A stretch of 64,000 nucleotides of DNA, from assembly GCA_020632655.1 (NCBI GenBank), contig JACKFD010000006.1:186001-250000 (forward strand), read 5' to 3'. This document shows positions 25,112-33,162 of the stretch, in pieces. Positions within the stretch are counted from its first letter, which is position 1. Each line of letters begins with the position of its first letter. Source of the DNA: Spirochaetaceae bacterium (GTDB lineage: Bacteria; Myxococcota_A; UBA9160; UBA4427). The notes below the pieces were generated by a model, which was given only the letters and a program-made list of their open reading frames with translations, did no database searches and was not told where the DNA came from. A program made the translations under genes and the position numbers.

Positions 25112-28100
25112 ATGGCCACCCCCCATGACTACGTCGAGCTGCGCGCGCGCTCGGCCTTCTCCTTCCTCGAGGCCTGCAGCAACCCCGAGGACCTGATCGA
25201 GACCGCGGCCTCGCTCGGCCACCCGACGCTGGCGCTGGCGGATCGCGACGGCGTCTCCGGCGTGCCGCGCTTCCACAGGGCCGCTCGTGCGGCGGGGCTG
25301 CGCGCCCTGGTCGGGGCGGAGATCGGGGTCGGTGACGACGAGGACGAGCCTTCGTCCGCCGCAGGCGCGCTGGCCCTGCCCGATCGGCTGCTGCTGCTCG
25401 TCGAGTCGCCGGAGGGCTGGCGACGGCTCTGCCGCGTCCTGACGGCGGCCCACGCGCGACGGGACAAGGCGCTCGAGGCGCGCGATCCCCGCGCCCGATC
25501 CCGGATCCGTGCCCGCTGGTCCGAGCTGGAGGCCTGTGCGGGGCATTGGAGCGTGCTGATACGCGGGGACGAGGGGCTGCGGCCCGAGCTGCTCGCCCGG
25601 GCGCGGGACTGCTTCGGGGAGCGCCTCGCCGTCGACGTCTCGCCGCTGCTCGATCGGCGACGCTGGCGCGCGGGGCTGCGGGCTGCGGCGATGGCCGAGT
25701 CGCTGCGGGTGCCGGTCGTGGCGACGGGAGACGTGCGCTGTGCGACGGCGCGGGAGCGGCGGCTGCTCGACGCGATGGTGTGTCTGCGGGAGCGCCGCAC
25801 CCTCGACACGGCGGGGCGGCGGCTGGCCCCGAACGGCGAGGCCCATCTCCACTCGCGGGAGGAGATCGTGCGCCGCTTCGCCGACCGACCCGAGTGGATC
25901 CTCGGAACCCGCGCGATCGCCGAGCGCTGCGAGTTCACCCTCGACGCCCTCGAGTACCGCTTTCCCGAGTACCCGCTCCGCCCGGGCGAGACCCAGACGA
26001 GTCGGCTGCGCGAGCTCGTGCGGATCGGTGCGCGGGCGCGCTACGGCGAGCGCCCGGCTGCGCGCGTGCGCCGTCAGCTCGAGCACGAGCTCGCCGTCGT
26101 CGAGAAGCTCGATCTCGCCGGCTACTTCCTGATCGTCGAGGACGTCGTCGCGTTTGCTCGTCGCGAAGGGATCCTCTGCCAGGGCCGCGGCTCCGCCGCC
26201 AACAGCGCGATCTGTTATGCGCTCGGCATCACGGCGGTCGACCCGGTCGGGATGGACCTGCTCTTCGAGCGCTTCCTCTCCGAGGAGCGCGGCGAGTGGC
26301 CCGACATCGACATCGACTTCCCCTCCGGCGACCAGCGCGAGAAGGTGATCCAGCACGTCTTCGCGAAATACGGCCGGGCCGGCGCGGCGATGACCGCGAA
26401 CGTGATCACCTACCGGGTCAAGATGGCCGTGCGCGAGATGGGCAAGGTGCTCGGCATGGCGCCCGACGCGGTCGACCGGCTCTCGAAGCTCGTCGCCCGC
26501 CTCGACTTCCCCGCCCTGCCCCGCGGCTCGGCCACGGAGCGGCGCGCGAACGCGAAGGCCGCGACCGAGCGTGGCGAGGATCCGCAGGCCGAGGCGAGGC
26601 GCGAGCTCGAGATCCGGCTGCGCGAGGCCAGGCTCGATCCCGAGTCCCCCGACGTGCGGCATTGGATCGAGCTCGTGGGCCTCGTCCAGGGTCTGCCCCG
26701 CCATCTCGGCCAGCACAGCGGCGGCGTCGTGATCGCCGCCGGTCGCCTCGACGAGATCGTGCCGATCGAGCCGGCGACGATGGACGAGCGGCGCATCGTG
26801 CAATGGGACAAGGACGACTGCGCCGACCTCGGCATCATCAAGATCGACCTGCTCGGGCTCGGCATGCTGGCAGCGCTCGAGGAGTCGATCCCGCTCATCC
26901 GGCGACACGAAGGCGTCGAGGTCGACCTGGCGAAGCTCCCGCCCGACGATCCCGGGACCTACGCGATGATGCGTCGGGCGGATACGGTCGGCGTCTTCCA
27001 GATCGAGAGCCGGGCGCAGATGGCGACGCTGCCGCGCCTCAAGCCGAAGACGTTCTACGACCTCGTGGTCGAGATCGCGATCATCCGCCCCGGTCCGATC
27101 GTGGGGCAGATGGTGCATCCCTATCTGAACCGACGCGCCGGGCGCGAGCCCGTCACCTATCCGCATCCATCGCTGCGCCCGATCCTCGAGCGGACCCTCG
27201 GCGTGCCGATCTTCCAGGAGCAGCTGCTGCGGATCGCGATGGTCGCGGCGGGGTTCAGCGGGGGCGAGGCGGAGGAGCTGCGCCGGGCGATGGGCTTCAA
27301 GCGCTCGACCGAGCGCATGGCGCGGATCGAGGCGCGGCTGCGCGAGGGCATGCGCGCACAGGGACTCTCGCGCGAGGCCGAGGACCAGATCGTGCTGCAC
27401 ATCTCGTCCTTCGCGCTCTACGGCTTCCCGGAGTCGCACTCGGCCTCGTTCGCCCTGATCGCCTACGCCTCCGCCTACCTCAAACGCCACCATCCGGCGG
27501 CCTTCCTGGTCGGGCTGCTGCGGGCGCAGCCGATGGGCTTCTACAGCCCCGCCACCCTCGTGAAGGACGCCCAGCGTCACGGCGTCGAGGTCCGCCCCGT
27601 CTGCGTGCTCGCCTCGGGCGAGCGCGCCGACCTCGAGCCCGGTCGGCTCGCACCGGGTCACGCGGTGACATCGGCGCCCATCGGGTCGGAACACACACCC
27701 ACAGCGACACCTCCGTCCGACGGCCCAGAACGCACGCGCACAGCGACACCTCCGTCCGACGGCTCGGAGTACACGCGCACAGCGACACCTCCATCCGACG
27801 GCTCGGGGCACACGCGCACGGCGACACCTCCATCCGACGGCTCGGGGCACACGCGCACGGCGACACCTCCGCCCGCAGTACGCATCGGCCTCGACTCCGT
27901 CGGCGGCCTCTCCCGCCGAGCCGCCGCCCGGATCGTCGCCGAGCGCGCACGCCGTCCCTTCACCGACCTCGGCGACTTCGTGCGGCGCGTCGGGCCGGAC
28001 CGCGACGAGCTCGACGCGCTCGCGGAGCTCGGCGCCCTCGCGCGGCTGCGGGGCACGGCCGGCGAGCGGCGCAGCGCGCTCTGGCAGGTCGCCGCCCTCG

Positions 28101-28801
28101 AGCGCGACCCCCGCTCGCTCTTCGCAGGCCATGCAATCGCGCGCCCGGGTCGCGCCCCGCTCGCAGCCGAGCCCGCCGAACCGATCTCGCCCCTCGCCCC
28201 GCTCTCGCCCGCCGAACCGATCTCGCCCCTGGCCCCGCCCTCGCCCGCCGAACCGATCTCGCTCCTGGCCCCGCCCTCGCCCGCCGAACCGACCTCGCTC
28301 CTGGCCCCGCCCTCGCCCGCCGAACCGACCTCGCCCCTGGCCCCGCTCTCGCCCGCCGAACCGATCTCGCCCCTGGCCCCGCTCTCGCCGCTCGAGGAGA
28401 CCCTCGCCGACTACCGGCTCTCGGGGCTCACGACCGGCGTGCACGTCCTGTCGCATCTGCGCCCGGCCCTCGAAAGGCGCGGCATCCTGCCCGCCGCGAA
28501 GCTGCGCGAGACGCCCGACGGTGCCTGGGTCCGCACGGCGGGGCATGCCATCGTGCGCCAGCGCCCCGGATCGGCGAAGGGCTTCCTCTTCGTGACCCTC
28601 GAGGACGAGACCGGCCTCTCGAATGCCGTCCTGACACCGGATCGCGCGGCGCGCTTCCGGGTCCCCCTGCACCAGTCCTCGCTGCTCGAGATCGCGGGTC
28701 CGCTCCAGCGGGTCGATGGCGTGATCCACGTCCGCGCGCGCGAGGTCCGGCCGCTCGACCTGCACGGCGCCGCCCTGCCGCCCGGGCACGACTACCGTTA
28801 G
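25112..28801 (+). CDS. dnaE2: Error-prone DNA polymerase DnaE2 (ImuC) with two repeat insertions
   Basis: A 1229-residue C-family polymerase, the catalytic arm of the ImuA-ImuB-DnaE2 mutasome. An N-terminal PHP-like domain (YVELRARSAFSFLEACS) is followed by the polymerase core, with GRGSAANSAICYALGI, the catalytic WPDIDIDFPSGDQREK (about residue 400), and the third acid in LGIIKIDLLGLGML (about residue 572). Next come fingers, HhH (GGLSRRAAARIVAERARRPF) and a C-terminal OB fold (GFLFVTLEDETGLSNAV). The usual length is ~1050-1080; the excess is two in-frame tandem arrays, at residues 864-920 (13-aa unit) and 1021-1092 (12-aa unit). ATG 25112 follows family alignment; a GTG at 25094 is possible. 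It ends inside a 32-bp direct repeat. Confidence 0.95.
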   Translation: MATPHDYVELRARSAFSFLEACSNPEDLIETAASLGHPTLALADRDGVSGVPRFHRAARAAGLRALVGAEIGVGDDEDEPSSAAGALALPDRLLLLVESPEGWRRLCRVLTAAHARRDKALEARDPRARSRIRARWSELEACAGHWSVLIRGDEGLRPELLARARDCFGERLAVDVSPLLDRRRWRAGLRAAAMAESLRVPVVATGDVRCATARERRLLDAMVCLRERRTLDTAGRRLAPNGEAHLHSREEIVRRFADRPEWILGTRAIAERCEFTLDALEYRFPEYPLRPGETQTSRLRELVRIGARARYGERPAARVRRQLEHELAVVEKLDLAGYFLIVEDVVAFARREGILCQGRGSAANSAICYALGITAVDPVGMDLLFERFLSEERGEWPDIDIDFPSGDQREKVIQHVFAKYGRAGAAMTANVITYRVKMAVREMGKVLGMAPDAVDRLSKLVARLDFPALPRGSATERRANAKAATERGEDPQAEARRELEIRLREARLDPESPDVRHWIELVGLVQGLPRHLGQHSGGVVIAAGRLDEIVPIEPATMDERRIVQWDKDDCADLGIIKIDLLGLGMLAALEESIPLIRRHEGVEVDLAKLPPDDPGTYAMMRRADTVGVFQIESRAQMATLPRLKPKTFYDLVVEIAIIRPGPIVGQMVHPYLNRRAGREPVTYPHPSLRPILERTLGVPIFQEQLLRIAMVAAGFSGGEAEELRRAMGFKRSTERMARIEARLREGMRAQGLSREAEDQIVLHISSFALYGFPESHSASFALIAYASAYLKRHHPAAFLVGLLRAQPMGFYSPATLVKDAQRHGVEVRPVCVLASGERADLEPGRLAPGHAVTSAPIGSEHTPTATPPSDGPERTRTATPPSDGSEYTRTATPPSDGSGHTRTATPPSDGSGHTRTATPPPAVRIGLDSVGGLSRRAAARIVAERARRPFTDLGDFVRRVGPDRDELDALAELGALARLRGTAGERRSALWQVAALERDPRSLFAGHAIARPGRAPLAAEPAEPISPLAPLSPAEPISPLAPPSPAEPISLLAPPSPAEPTSLLAPPSPAEPTSPLAPLSPAEPISPLAPLSPLEETLADYRLSGLTTGVHVLSHLRPALERRGILPAAKLRETPDGAWVRTAGHAIVRQRPGSAKGFLFVTLEDETGLSNAVLTPDRAARFRVPLHQSSLLEIAGPLQRVDGVIHVRAREVRPLDLHGAALPPGHDYR
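27701..27871 (+). repeat. 39-bp tandem repeat (about 4.4 copies) inside dnaE2
   Basis: Four in-frame copies at 27701-27739, 27740-27778, 27779-27817 and 27818-27856, plus a 15-base partial copy, encode the 13-residue unit TATPPSDGSGHTR with small changes. Copies differ by a few bases. The array sits between the polymerase core and the HhH segment, so it adds a flexible Thr/Pro/Ser linker. Confidence 0.95.
28172..28387 (+). repeat. 36-bp tandem repeat (6 copies) inside dnaE2
   Basis: Six in-frame 36-bp units encode variants of PAEPISPLAPPS (Ile/Thr, Pro/Leu alternations). They form a Pro/Ala/Ser-rich linker between the HhH region and the C-terminal OB fold. Confidence 0.95.
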
Positions 28802-28867
28802 GCACGACCCGGATCGGGCACGACTACCGTCAGGCACGACCCGGATCGGGCACGACGGCCGTCAGGC
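28784..28867. repeat. 32-bp direct repeat (2.6 copies) at the dnaE2/SDR junction
   Basis: Units at 28784-28815 and 28816-28847 differ by one T/C change; a third partial copy starts at 28848. The dnaE2 stop TAG lies in copy 1, becomes CAG in copy 2, and the convergent SDR gene's stop (28862-28864) lies in copy 3. Confidence 0.92.
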
Positions 28868-29650
28868 GTCCTCGGGCCGCAACGCCCGCGTCGCGAGGTC
28901 GGCGCCCCCCGTCACGGGCAGCGTCGCGCCCGTCACGTAGGACGCCCGCTCCGACGCGAGGAAGGCGACCGCCTCCGCCACGTCCGCGGGCTGCCCGATG
29001 CGACCGAGCACGAAGCGGAAGCCCGCCTTCTCGAGATCCGACGCCGAGAGCGAGGACCCCATGTTCGTCGCGATCGGGCCGGGGGCGACGGCGTTCACGC
29101 GAATGCGATCCACGGCCAGCTCGAAGGCGAGATCGCGGGTGAAGGCGACGACACCGCCCTTGGTCGAGGCGTAGGCGACGTGGGGCACGGTGTATCGGAA
29201 GGCGGCCATCGAGGCGATGTTCACGATCGCACCGGCGCCCGAGGCGCGCAGCCGGGGCAACGCCGCGCGACAGGTCAGGAAGAGCGCGCGCAGATTCACG
29301 TCGAAGGTGCGATCCCACTCCTCGAGGGTCGAGTCCTCGAAGCGCCCCACGTAGAGCACGCCGGCATTGTTCACGAGCACGTCCAGCCCGCCGAGCGAGT
29401 CGCCCGCCTGCTCGACCAGGCGCGTCACGTCGGCCTCGACGGACACGTCGCCCGCGAGCGCGACCGCGCGGCCGCCCGCCGCCCCGATCTCGTGGGCCGT
29501 GCGCTGCGCCGACCCGGGATCGAGGTCGACACAGGCGACGGCGGCGCCGCCGCGGGCGAGGCGCAGGGCGATGCCCTGGCCGATGCCGGCGCCCGCGCCC
29601 GTCACGAAGGCCACCCGCCCGTCGAAGTCCCGGGGATCCGCTCCGCTCAT
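28862..29650 (-). CDS. Short-chain dehydrogenase/reductase (SDR, FabG-like)
   Basis: A 262-residue classical SDR. It has the cofactor motif TGAGAGIGQG (about residue 17), DLDPGS after beta-2 suggesting NAD(H) preference, NNAG (about residue 92), and the catalytic Ser with Tyr-x3-Lys in YASTKGG (about residue 158). PGPIATNMG and VTGATLPVTGG are C-terminal family features. The oxidised or reduced substrate is an alcohol/ketone that cannot be specified. ATG 29650 has a strong GGGGGAGAGG upstream. It is convergent with dnaE2, with its stop inside a direct repeat. Confidence 0.92.
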   Translation of the reverse strand: MSGADPRDFDGRVAFVTGAGAGIGQGIALRLARGGAAVACVDLDPGSAQRTAHEIGAAGGRAVALAGDVSVEADVTRLVEQAGDSLGGLDVLVNNAGVLYVGRFEDSTLEEWDRTFDVNLRALFLTCRAALPRLRASGAGAIVNIASMAAFRYTVPHVAYASTKGGVVAFTRDLAFELAVDRIRVNAVAPGPIATNMGSSLSASDLEKAGFRFVLGRIGQPADVAEAVAFLASERASYVTGATLPVTGGADLATRALRPEDA

Positions 29651-29706
29651 CGTCCCTCTCCCCCACCGCGACCCGCGTCGCGACCCGCGCAGCCCGATCC
29701 AGGTCC

Positions 29707-30219
29707 TCAGCCGACGTCGACCACCGTCCACTCGCGATCCCGGCCGTCGATCACGATCTCGAAGCTGTCCCCGGCGCGGGCGCGCAGCAGCGCCTTCCCG
29801 ACCGGCGAGCGCGGCGTCACGACCTGGACCCAGCCGTCGCCCCCCGGCCCGGCGAGCTCCGCTCCGGCCCCGACCGGCAGGAAGAAGAGCGTGCGCTCCT
29901 CCTCGCCGCCGTCGTCCTCGATCCGCACGTCGACGAGCGCGCCGAGATCGACCCGATCGGCGGCCGCGAAGCGACGCAGCCCCTTCTCCGCGAACTCGAG
30001 CAGGCTCTCCATCTCGGCGACGGCCTGACGCCGGCGGCGGCGATGGCCGCTCTCGAGGCGACCGAGCATCGCCGCCGACTTCGCATCCTCGCGCTGGCGC
30101 GCGTCGGCGTGCACCTGATCGGCCTCCGCCGCGGCCTCGGACTCCGCGCGTCCGGCGCTCGCGATGCGATCGCGGTAGACCTGCTTGAGCTCCTCGATGA
30201 AATGCGACTTGACGTCCAT
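29707..30219 (-). CDS. GreA/GreB-type transcription elongation factor family protein
   Basis: A 170-residue protein starting at ATG 30219 (GGGGGGAGGGG upstream). The N-terminal ~85 residues are charged and helical (coiled-coil-like), and the C-terminal ~85 residues resemble the GreA/B FKBP-like domain: VDLGALVDVRIEDDGGEEERTLFFLP, then VVTPRSPVGKALLRARAGDSFEI. PVGKALLGKxxGD is the Gre C-terminal hallmark. The N-terminal hairpin lacks the usual GreB acidic tip, so it may bind RNA polymerase without stimulating cleavage, like Rnk or Gfh-type factors. Divergent from the cyclophilin gene. Confidence 0.8.
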   Translation of the reverse strand: MDVKSHFIEELKQVYRDRIASAGRAESEAAAEADQVHADARQREDAKSAAMLGRLESGHRRRRRQAVAEMESLLEFAEKGLRRFAAADRVDLGALVDVRIEDDGGEEERTLFFLPVGAGAELAGPGGDGWVQVVTPRSPVGKALLRARAGDSFEIVIDGRDREWTVVDVG

Positions 30220-30291
30220 GCCCCTCCCCCCGTCGGCGCCGAGCGTGCCGCGACCCGGCCGAACGCGCACCCCGGAACGCCGCCGAGCCGT

Positions 30292-30297
30292 TACACT
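30292..30297 (+). promoter_or_regulatory. Candidate -10 element of the cyclophilin gene
   Basis: TACACT in the divergent region, about 61 bases before the ATG at 30359. It matches the TACRCT hexamers seen before metF and fabH. No clear -35. Confidence 0.3.
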
Positions 30298-30358
30298 CCC
30301 GCGTCCGCAGAGCCCGCCGCCGGCCCCTCGCGTCGCCGCGGCCCAACCGGAGGATGAC

Positions 30359-30790
30359 ATGACGACCGCGACGATCACCACGCCCCGAGGCACGATCAAG
30401 CTGGAGCTCTTCACGGACCGAGCGCCGGAGACGACGGGCAACTTCATCAAGCTCGCCAAGGAAGGCTTCTACGACGGCCTCACCTTCCACCGCGTGATCG
30501 CCGACTTCATGATCCAGGGCGGCTGTCCGCAGGGCACGGGCACGGGCGGCCCCGGCTACAAGTTCCCCGACGAGAAGTCGGCCCTCGCGATTCCGCACGA
30601 CGGTCCCGGCCGGCTCTCGATGGCGAATGCGGGCCCGAACACGAACGGCTCGCAGTTCTTCATCACCCACGTCGCGACGCCCTGGCTCGACGGCAAGCAC
30701 GCGGTCTTCGGCTGCGTGCTCGAGGGACAGGACGTGGTCGATGCGATCCGCCAGGGCGACCGGATGGAGTCCGTCGTGATCGAGGGCTAG
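30359..30790 (+). CDS. Peptidyl-prolyl cis-trans isomerase, cyclophilin type (PpiB-like)
   Basis: A 143-residue single-domain cyclophilin without a signal peptide, so cytoplasmic. It accelerates proline isomerisation during protein folding. Active-site motifs are FHRVIADFMIQGG (catalytic Arg), LSMANAGPNTNGSQFFITH and WLDGKHAVFGCVLEG (position of the cyclosporin-binding Trp occupied by Ala-Thr-Pro-Trp context as in bacterial forms). The start is ATG 30359, preceded by CCGGAGGA. Convergent with transketolase. Confidence 0.95.
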   Translation: MTTATITTPRGTIKLELFTDRAPETTGNFIKLAKEGFYDGLTFHRVIADFMIQGGCPQGTGTGGPGYKFPDEKSALAIPHDGPGRLSMANAGPNTNGSQFFITHVATPWLDGKHAVFGCVLEGQDVVDAIRQGDRMESVVIEG

Positions 30791-30830
30791 GGCAGACCCG
30801 AGGAGCGCTCCGGCCCGACCGACGGAAGCG

Positions 30831-32903
30831 CTAGACGAGCGCCTTGACCCGTCGTGCGACCTGCTCCGCCGTGAACCCGTAGTGCTCGGCGAGCGCCTGG
30901 TAGGGCGCGGAGGCGCCGAAGCGCTCCATCCCGATCACGAGTCCCCGCCGCCCGACGAAGCGTCGCAGCGTCTCGCCTCGCCCCGCCTCGACCGCGACGA
31001 CGGGCGTCCCGTCGTCGGGTACGACCGCGTCCTGCTCGGCGTCCGGCAGCTCGAGGAAGAGCTCGACCGAAGGCATCGACACGACGCGCGCCCGGATGCC
31101 GTCCGCCGCGAGGCGCTTCGCCGCCTCGATCGAGATCCCGACCTCGGAGCCCGTGGCGACGATGACGACGTGGGGCTTGCCCTCGGGCTCCGAGACGACG
31201 TACGCCCCGCGCCAGACCGTCTCGGGGTCGAAGCCCGCCGGCCGCTCGATCGCCGGTACGGTCTGCCGGGTCAGCGAGAGCAGCACGGGACCGCGGCTCT
31301 GCTGCAGGTACCAGGCGTAGGCCATGGCGGTCTCGACGCCGTCCGCGGGCCGGAAGACCGTGAGCCCGGGCAACACCCGCAGGCTGTCGATCTGCTCGAC
31401 CGGCTGATGGGTCGGTCCGTCCTCGCCGACGAAGATCGAGTCGTGCGTGAAGACGAAGAGCGTCTTCGTCTTCATGAGCGCCGCGAGCCGGATCGCCGGG
31501 CGCATGTAGTCGCTGAAGATGAGGAAGGTGCCGCAGTAGGCCAGGAAGGTGCCGTCGAGGGCGATGCCGTTCGCGATCGCACCCATCGCGTGCTCGCGCA
31601 CGCCGAAGTGGATGTTGCGACCGGCGAAGGCGTCGGCGCCGTCGCCCGCCGCCGGGCCGACGATGCCGGCAGCCTTCACGATCGGAGGCGCCGCCGAGCC
31701 GGCGAGGTCCGCGGAGCCGCCCGCCATGTAGGGCACGAGCGAGGCCAGCTTGTCGAGCACGACGGCGGAGTGCTTGCGCGTCGGATTCGCGACGCCCGCG
31801 AGCCCCTCGATCAGCTGCGGTACGAGATCGCTCGGCAGCGTCCGACCACGCGCCGCATCCCATCGCGCGCCCGCCTCGGCATTCGCTCCCCGCCACGTCG
31901 CGAGCGCCGCATCGCTCGCGAGCCGCTCGGCATGCTTCGCCGCGCCGCGCGCGGCGCAGTATGCGCGCACGTCCTCGGGCACGATCAGGTCGGGCTCGGT
32001 CGGCCAGCCCGCGCGCTCCTTCGCGAGTCGCGTCTCCTCGGCGCCGAGGGGGCCGCCGTGGGCCTTGTTGCGGCCCTCGAAATTCGGCGCGCCCCGTCCG
32101 ATCAAGGTCTTGAGCACGATCAGCGACGGCCGCTCGGTCTCCGCCCGCGCCGCCTCGAGCGCGCGCGCGAGCCCCGCACGATCCTGACCGTCGACCGAGT
32201 CGACGACGTGCCAGCCGTAGGCGGCGAAGCGGGCGGGCACGCTCTCGGAGAAGGTGATCGCGGTGCCGCCGTCGATCGTGATCTGGTTGTCGTCGTAGAC
32301 GTAGATCAGGTTGCCGAGGGCGTGGGCGCCCGCGAAGGAGGCTGCCTCCGACGCGACGCCCTCCATCAGGTCGCCGTCGCCCACGAAGCCGTAGACGAAG
32401 TGCGCGCCCGGACGATCACGATCCGCCCCGCCCGACGCGACCTGGCCACCGAACTGCGAGCGCGTCATGCGCGCCGCGAGCGCCATGCCGACACCGTGGG
32501 CGAAGCCCGCACCAAGGGGCCCCGTCGTCAGCTCGACGCCCGGGGTCTCGCCGTACTCGGGATGGCCGGGCGTGCGGGAGCCGAGCTGCCGGAAGCGCGC
32601 GATGTCGTCCAGGGAGAGATCGAAGCCGAAGAGATGCAGCAGCGCGTACTGCAGCATCGACGCATGCCCGTTCGAGAGCACGAAGCGATCGCGCAGGGGC
32701 CAGGCGGGATCGCGGGGATCGAAGCGCAGGTGGTTGTCCCAGAGCTCGAAGGCGGCGGCGGCCAGCGCCATCGGGGCGCCCACGTGACCGATCCCCGCCC
32801 GCTCGATCGCGTCGACGGCGAGGAAGCGGATCGTATTCTCGATGCGGCCGAGCAGCTCGGGGCTGGCGGCGGCGGGGCTGGCGGGGGGCTTCTGGGCGGA
32901 CAT
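30831..32903 (-). CDS. tkt: Transketolase
   Basis: A 690-residue TPP-dependent enzyme of the pentose phosphate (or Calvin) pathway. It transfers two-carbon units between sugar phosphates. TPP/Mg motif GDGDLMEGVASEAASFAG (about residue 160), SNGHASMLQYALLHLFG (about residue 75), GPLGAGFAHGVGMALA, and the pyrimidine-domain EDGPTHQPVEQIDSLR with the catalytic Glu. C-terminal domain ends at VARRVKALV. ATG 32903 is the family start; upstream 258 bp before the TPR gene end probably hold the promoter. Confidence 0.96.
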   Translation of the reverse strand: MSAQKPPASPAAASPELLGRIENTIRFLAVDAIERAGIGHVGAPMALAAAAFELWDNHLRFDPRDPAWPLRDRFVLSNGHASMLQYALLHLFGFDLSLDDIARFRQLGSRTPGHPEYGETPGVELTTGPLGAGFAHGVGMALAARMTRSQFGGQVASGGADRDRPGAHFVYGFVGDGDLMEGVASEAASFAGAHALGNLIYVYDDNQITIDGGTAITFSESVPARFAAYGWHVVDSVDGQDRAGLARALEAARAETERPSLIVLKTLIGRGAPNFEGRNKAHGGPLGAEETRLAKERAGWPTEPDLIVPEDVRAYCAARGAAKHAERLASDAALATWRGANAEAGARWDAARGRTLPSDLVPQLIEGLAGVANPTRKHSAVVLDKLASLVPYMAGGSADLAGSAAPPIVKAAGIVGPAAGDGADAFAGRNIHFGVREHAMGAIANGIALDGTFLAYCGTFLIFSDYMRPAIRLAALMKTKTLFVFTHDSIFVGEDGPTHQPVEQIDSLRVLPGLTVFRPADGVETAMAYAWYLQQSRGPVLLSLTRQTVPAIERPAGFDPETVWRGAYVVSEPEGKPHVVIVATGSEVGISIEAAKRLAADGIRARVVSMPSVELFLELPDAEQDAVVPDDGTPVVAVEAGRGETLRRFVGRRGLVIGMERFGASAPYQALAEHYGFTAEQVARRVKALV

Positions 32904-33162
32904 CTCGATCGCTACCTCGCTCGACGGTCGAAGGCGACGGTCCCGAGCATCGATCCCGGGGCCGGGGGGAAGGACGGGGTGCCCCGTGCGGGTCCCCCTC
33001 GAAGGAGACGCGCCGACGGACGGGCCACGATCCGGGCCTGCGCGCCGCGACGCGGGTCGCGAAGGGGCCGGGCCGGCCAGACGGTACCGCCGAACGACGC
33101 GGGCGGGAATGGGCGCGTGACGAAGGATCCGGACTCGACCGGGGCCGCGTGCGGCGTGGGGC

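Noticed and set aside
27701..28387. Tandem repeats as a CRISPR array
   Set aside because: Units abut with no spacers, are in frame and translate as a linker inside a polymerase gene. They are minisatellites.
25106..28837. A 1243-codon frame antisense to dnaE2
   Set aside because: Its composition is Arg/Asp/Leu-rich with no domain, and it mirrors the codon pattern of dnaE2. Treated as a GC-driven shadow.
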